The notes beneath the pieces are model-generated. The model was not told where the DNA came from, did not search any database, and worked only from the letters and a program-made list of their open reading frames with translations. A stretch of 64,000 nt of DNA, from contig NZ_FPBO01000023.1 in NCBI RefSeq assembly GCF_900116645.1, positions 62,001 through 126,000 of the forward strand. Reading direction: 5' to 3'. The DNA is from Pseudoduganella namucuonensis. GTDB lineage: Bacteria; Pseudomonadota; Gammaproteobacteria; Burkholderiales; Burkholderiaceae_D. A program made the position numbers and the translations under genes. This document shows positions 62,211 to 64,000 of the stretch, in pieces (the first letter of the stretch is position 1; each line of letters begins with the position of its first letter).

Positions 62211-62927
62211 ATGAGCCCACCCGCCCTGCGATTCCTGAACGTGGCCAAGCGCTATGCGCAAAGCGCCGTGCTGAGGGACATCACGCTGGACGTCGCGCCC
62301 GGCGAGATCTTCGGCCTGGTGGGCGTGAACGGCGCGGGCAAGACCAGCCTGATCAAGTGCCTGCTGGACTTCCAGGCCCTGGACGGCGGCCGCATCGAAA
62401 TCTTCGGCGTGGACAGCAAACTGCCGGCCGCGCGCCGGCCGCTGGCCTTCCTGCCGGAGCGCTTCACGCCGCCCTACTACCTCACCGGCGAGGATTTCCT
62501 CAAGTACGTGCTGACGCTGCACGGCCGGCAATACGACCCCGCCGACACCGCCCGCACCCTGGACGCGCTGGACCTGGAGCACGCGGCCCTGAAGCGCACA
62601 GTACGCGCCTATTCCAAAGGCATGACGCAGAAACTGGGACTGGCCGCCTGCTTGCTTTCCCATAAGCAACTGTACGTGTTGGACGAGCCCGCCAGCGGAC
62701 TGGACCCCAAGGCGCACGTCCTGTTCAAGCGGCGCATGCGGCATGTGCGCGAAACCGGGGCCGCCGTGTTCCTGACCTCGCACGCGCTGGCGGACATCGA
62801 TGAACTGTGCGACCGCCTGGCCATCCTGCACGACGGACGCCTGCAATTCGTGGGCACGCCCGACGAGTGCCGCGCCCGCTATGGCGCGGACACGCTGGAA
62901 CAGGCCTTCATGGCGAGCATAGGCTGA
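62211..62927 (+). CDS. ABC transporter ATP-binding protein without adjacent permease
   Basis: A 238-residue ABC ATPase: Walker A GLVGVNGAGKTSL, signature YSKGMTQKLGLA (a variant of LSGGQ), Walker B LYVLDEPASGLDPKAH, and the H-loop LTSHALADIDE. The pattern is that of the CcmA/NatA-like branch used with separate membrane proteins. No permease gene is adjacent; the next gene, 2 bases later, is an MshM/ExeA-like pseudo-ATPase with a membrane helix. The cargo is unknown. Confidence 0.9.
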   Translation: MSPPALRFLNVAKRYAQSAVLRDITLDVAPGEIFGLVGVNGAGKTSLIKCLLDFQALDGGRIEIFGVDSKLPAARRPLAFLPERFTPPYYLTGEDFLKYVLTLHGRQYDPADTARTLDALDLEHAALKRTVRAYSKGMTQKLGLAACLLSHKQLYVLDEPASGLDPKAHVLFKRRMRHVRETGAAVFLTSHALADIDELCDRLAILHDGRLQFVGTPDECRARYGADTLEQAFMASIG

Positions 62928-62929
62928 CC

Positions 62930-64000
62930 ATGTACCTGGACTATTTCGGCCTGCTCCAGCCTCCCTGCGCGCCAGACGCGGACGCCTCCTTCTTCCACGC
63001 CGACGCGGCGCGCCGCGAACTGCTGGGCGCGCTGACCTACGCGGCCAGGCATGGCGACGGCATCGTCAAGCTGACCGGCGAGCGCGGCAGTGGCATGACC
63101 ATGCTGTGCCGCGCGCTGGGCGCGCAGCTTGCGGAGCACGCCAGCGTGGTCCACCTGGAGGCGGAGCAGCTGAGCCCGCTGGGCGTGGTGCATGCGACGG
63201 CGATCGCGCTGGGCCTGAACCCGGATGGCAAGCTCAGCGATGAAGTCATGCGCATGCTGCAGTCTCATCTGGAACAGACGCACGCCGATGGCAGGCACGC
63301 CGTGCTGATGGTGGAACAGGCCGATACCTTGCCGCCGGAGACGCTGGAGGAAATCCGCCAGTTGACCAATCTGGAAGCGCCGCAACACAAGCTGCTGCAG
63401 GTGGTGTTGCTGGGCCAGCCCGAGCTGAACACCATGCTGCGCCAACCCGCCATGCGGCAATTGCGTGAACGGATCACGCTCAGTTTCGTCATGCCGGGCA
63501 TCGCGGCGGCGGACGTGGCGGAGTTGCTGGCCCACCGCTTGCGCGCAGCCGGGCGCGACGGGCCGGACCTGTTCGCGTCCGACGCGACGCGCCTGATGGC
63601 GGGCGCGGCGCACGGCGATCTGCGGCGGCTGATGTCGCTGGCCGACAAGGCGCTCAAGGCCGCCGCCGCGGCACAATCGCAAGCCGTATCGGCCGACCAC
63701 GTGCGGGAGGCCATCAAGGACAAGTCGGCCACGCTGCGCGGACGGCTGCTGGGGCGGCCCGCCGTGGCGGGTGCGCTCGCGGCGCTGGCGGTGATCGGGC
63801 TGGGATTCGCGGCGCTGGCGTTCAGGCAGGCCACTCCGGCAGCCAAGCCGGCGGCGAAGACGACACCCGCGCCGGCCCCACAGTTGGCGGTCGCCCCGCA
63901 GGCGGTGGCGGCGCAGGCAACGGCGGTCCCCGCAGGGGACGTGCCAGCAAGCGCGCCGGGTTCCGCCCTCGCCGAGGATTCCGCGCGGCCAAATCCGCAG
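62930..64000 (+). CDS. MshM/ExeA-like pseudo-ATPase with membrane helix (3' end beyond window)
   Basis: The first 357 residues resemble MshM/ExeA: start MYLDYFGLLQPPCAPDADAS, EIRQLTNLEAPQHKLLQVVL, GQPELNTMLRQPAMRQLRER, and a transmembrane helix near 280-298 (GALAALAVIGLGFAALAF). Walker A reads GERGSGMT with Met56 in place of the essential Lys (MshM: GEVGTGKT). Walker B reads LMVEQAD with Glu-Gln where MshM has Asp-Glu. Both replacements together predict no ATP hydrolysis. After the helix is a Pro/Ala-rich periplasmic tail. It follows the ABC gene by 2 bases; the C-terminus is outside. Confidence 0.85.
   Translation, partial: MYLDYFGLLQPPCAPDADASFFHADAARRELLGALTYAARHGDGIVKLTGERGSGMTMLCRALGAQLAEHASVVHLEAEQLSPLGVVHATAIALGLNPDGKLSDEVMRMLQSHLEQTHADGRHAVLMVEQADTLPPETLEEIRQLTNLEAPQHKLLQVVLLGQPELNTMLRQPAMRQLRERITLSFVMPGIAAADVAELLAHRLRAAGRDGPDLFASDATRLMAGAAHGDLRRLMSLADKALKAAAAAQSQAVSADHVREAIKDKSATLRGRLLGRPAVAGALAALAVIGLGFAALAFRQATPAAKPAAKTTPAPAPQLAVAPQAVAAQATAVPAGDVPASAPGSALAEDSARPNPQ

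Overview
This 64 kb window comes from a G+C-rich betaproteobacterium. The best fit is the family Oxalobacteraceae (the Massilia, Duganella, Janthinobacterium group). Pointers are the class I polyhydroxyalkanoate synthase with its PhaR regulator next to pgeF, rluD and bamD, a lipase with its dedicated foldase, a type VI secretion cluster with serine/threonine kinases, and a complete MSHA-type IV pilus locus. This placement is inferred from protein resemblance and gene order; no database search was possible. The DNA reads as ordinary chromosome: no rRNA, tRNA, insertion sequence, CRISPR array or prophage was recognised, and no gene-free gap exceeds about 300 bases.

Region 1 (1-12028) is type VI secretion and signalling. 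A leftward operon runs tssA, tssB, tssC, hcp, tagJ, tssE, tssF, tssG (cut by the left edge). Upstream lies a small Ser/Thr kinase on the same strand. Divergent from it, a second kinase, a GAF protein fused to degenerate pieces of a secretion ATPase, and a 5'-nucleotidase form a rightward operon.

Region 2 (12150-24330) holds a periplasmic carbonic anhydrase, a lipoprotein PAP2 phosphatase with a candidate Pho box and autotransporter-associated repeats, a TonB-dependent receptor, mfd, serB, a secreted lipase with its foldase, and a small membrane protein. Region 3 (24346-36870) holds a LysR-controlled CoA-transferase/lyase/MFS catabolic operon, an A+T-richer gene for a secreted cysteine-rich protein, a periplasmic beta-propeller lactonase, a DUF2252 protein, metC, rimO, a putative peptidase-like protein and an orphan flagellin.

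Region 4 (36881-45000) is mostly housekeeping: phaR, phaC, a 69-residue membrane protein, pgeF, rluD, bamD, yaaA, a PIN-domain gene and a methionine-type aminotransferase.

Region 5 (45046-64000) is surface-pilus biology. A degenerate HD-GYP gene is followed by the MSHA locus in three transcription blocks: mshI-I2-J-K-L-M-N leftward, mshQ-C-D-O-P rightward, and mshE-G-F/B-A leftward, converging on the second block. After it come a lone ABC ATPase and an MshM/ExeA-like protein whose Walker A and Walker B residues are both replaced (running off the right edge). Cyclic-di-GMP control of the pilus is likely, because MshE carries tandem MshEN motifs.

The most interesting items are the GAF/MshEN/GspE-fragment protein beside the T6SS kinases, a PDAT motif shared by that protein and its kinase, the MshM-like pseudo-ATPase, the degenerate HD-GYP, a duplicated hairpin that supplies the last codons of mshP, and a Pho-box-like promoter before the PAP2 lipoprotein.
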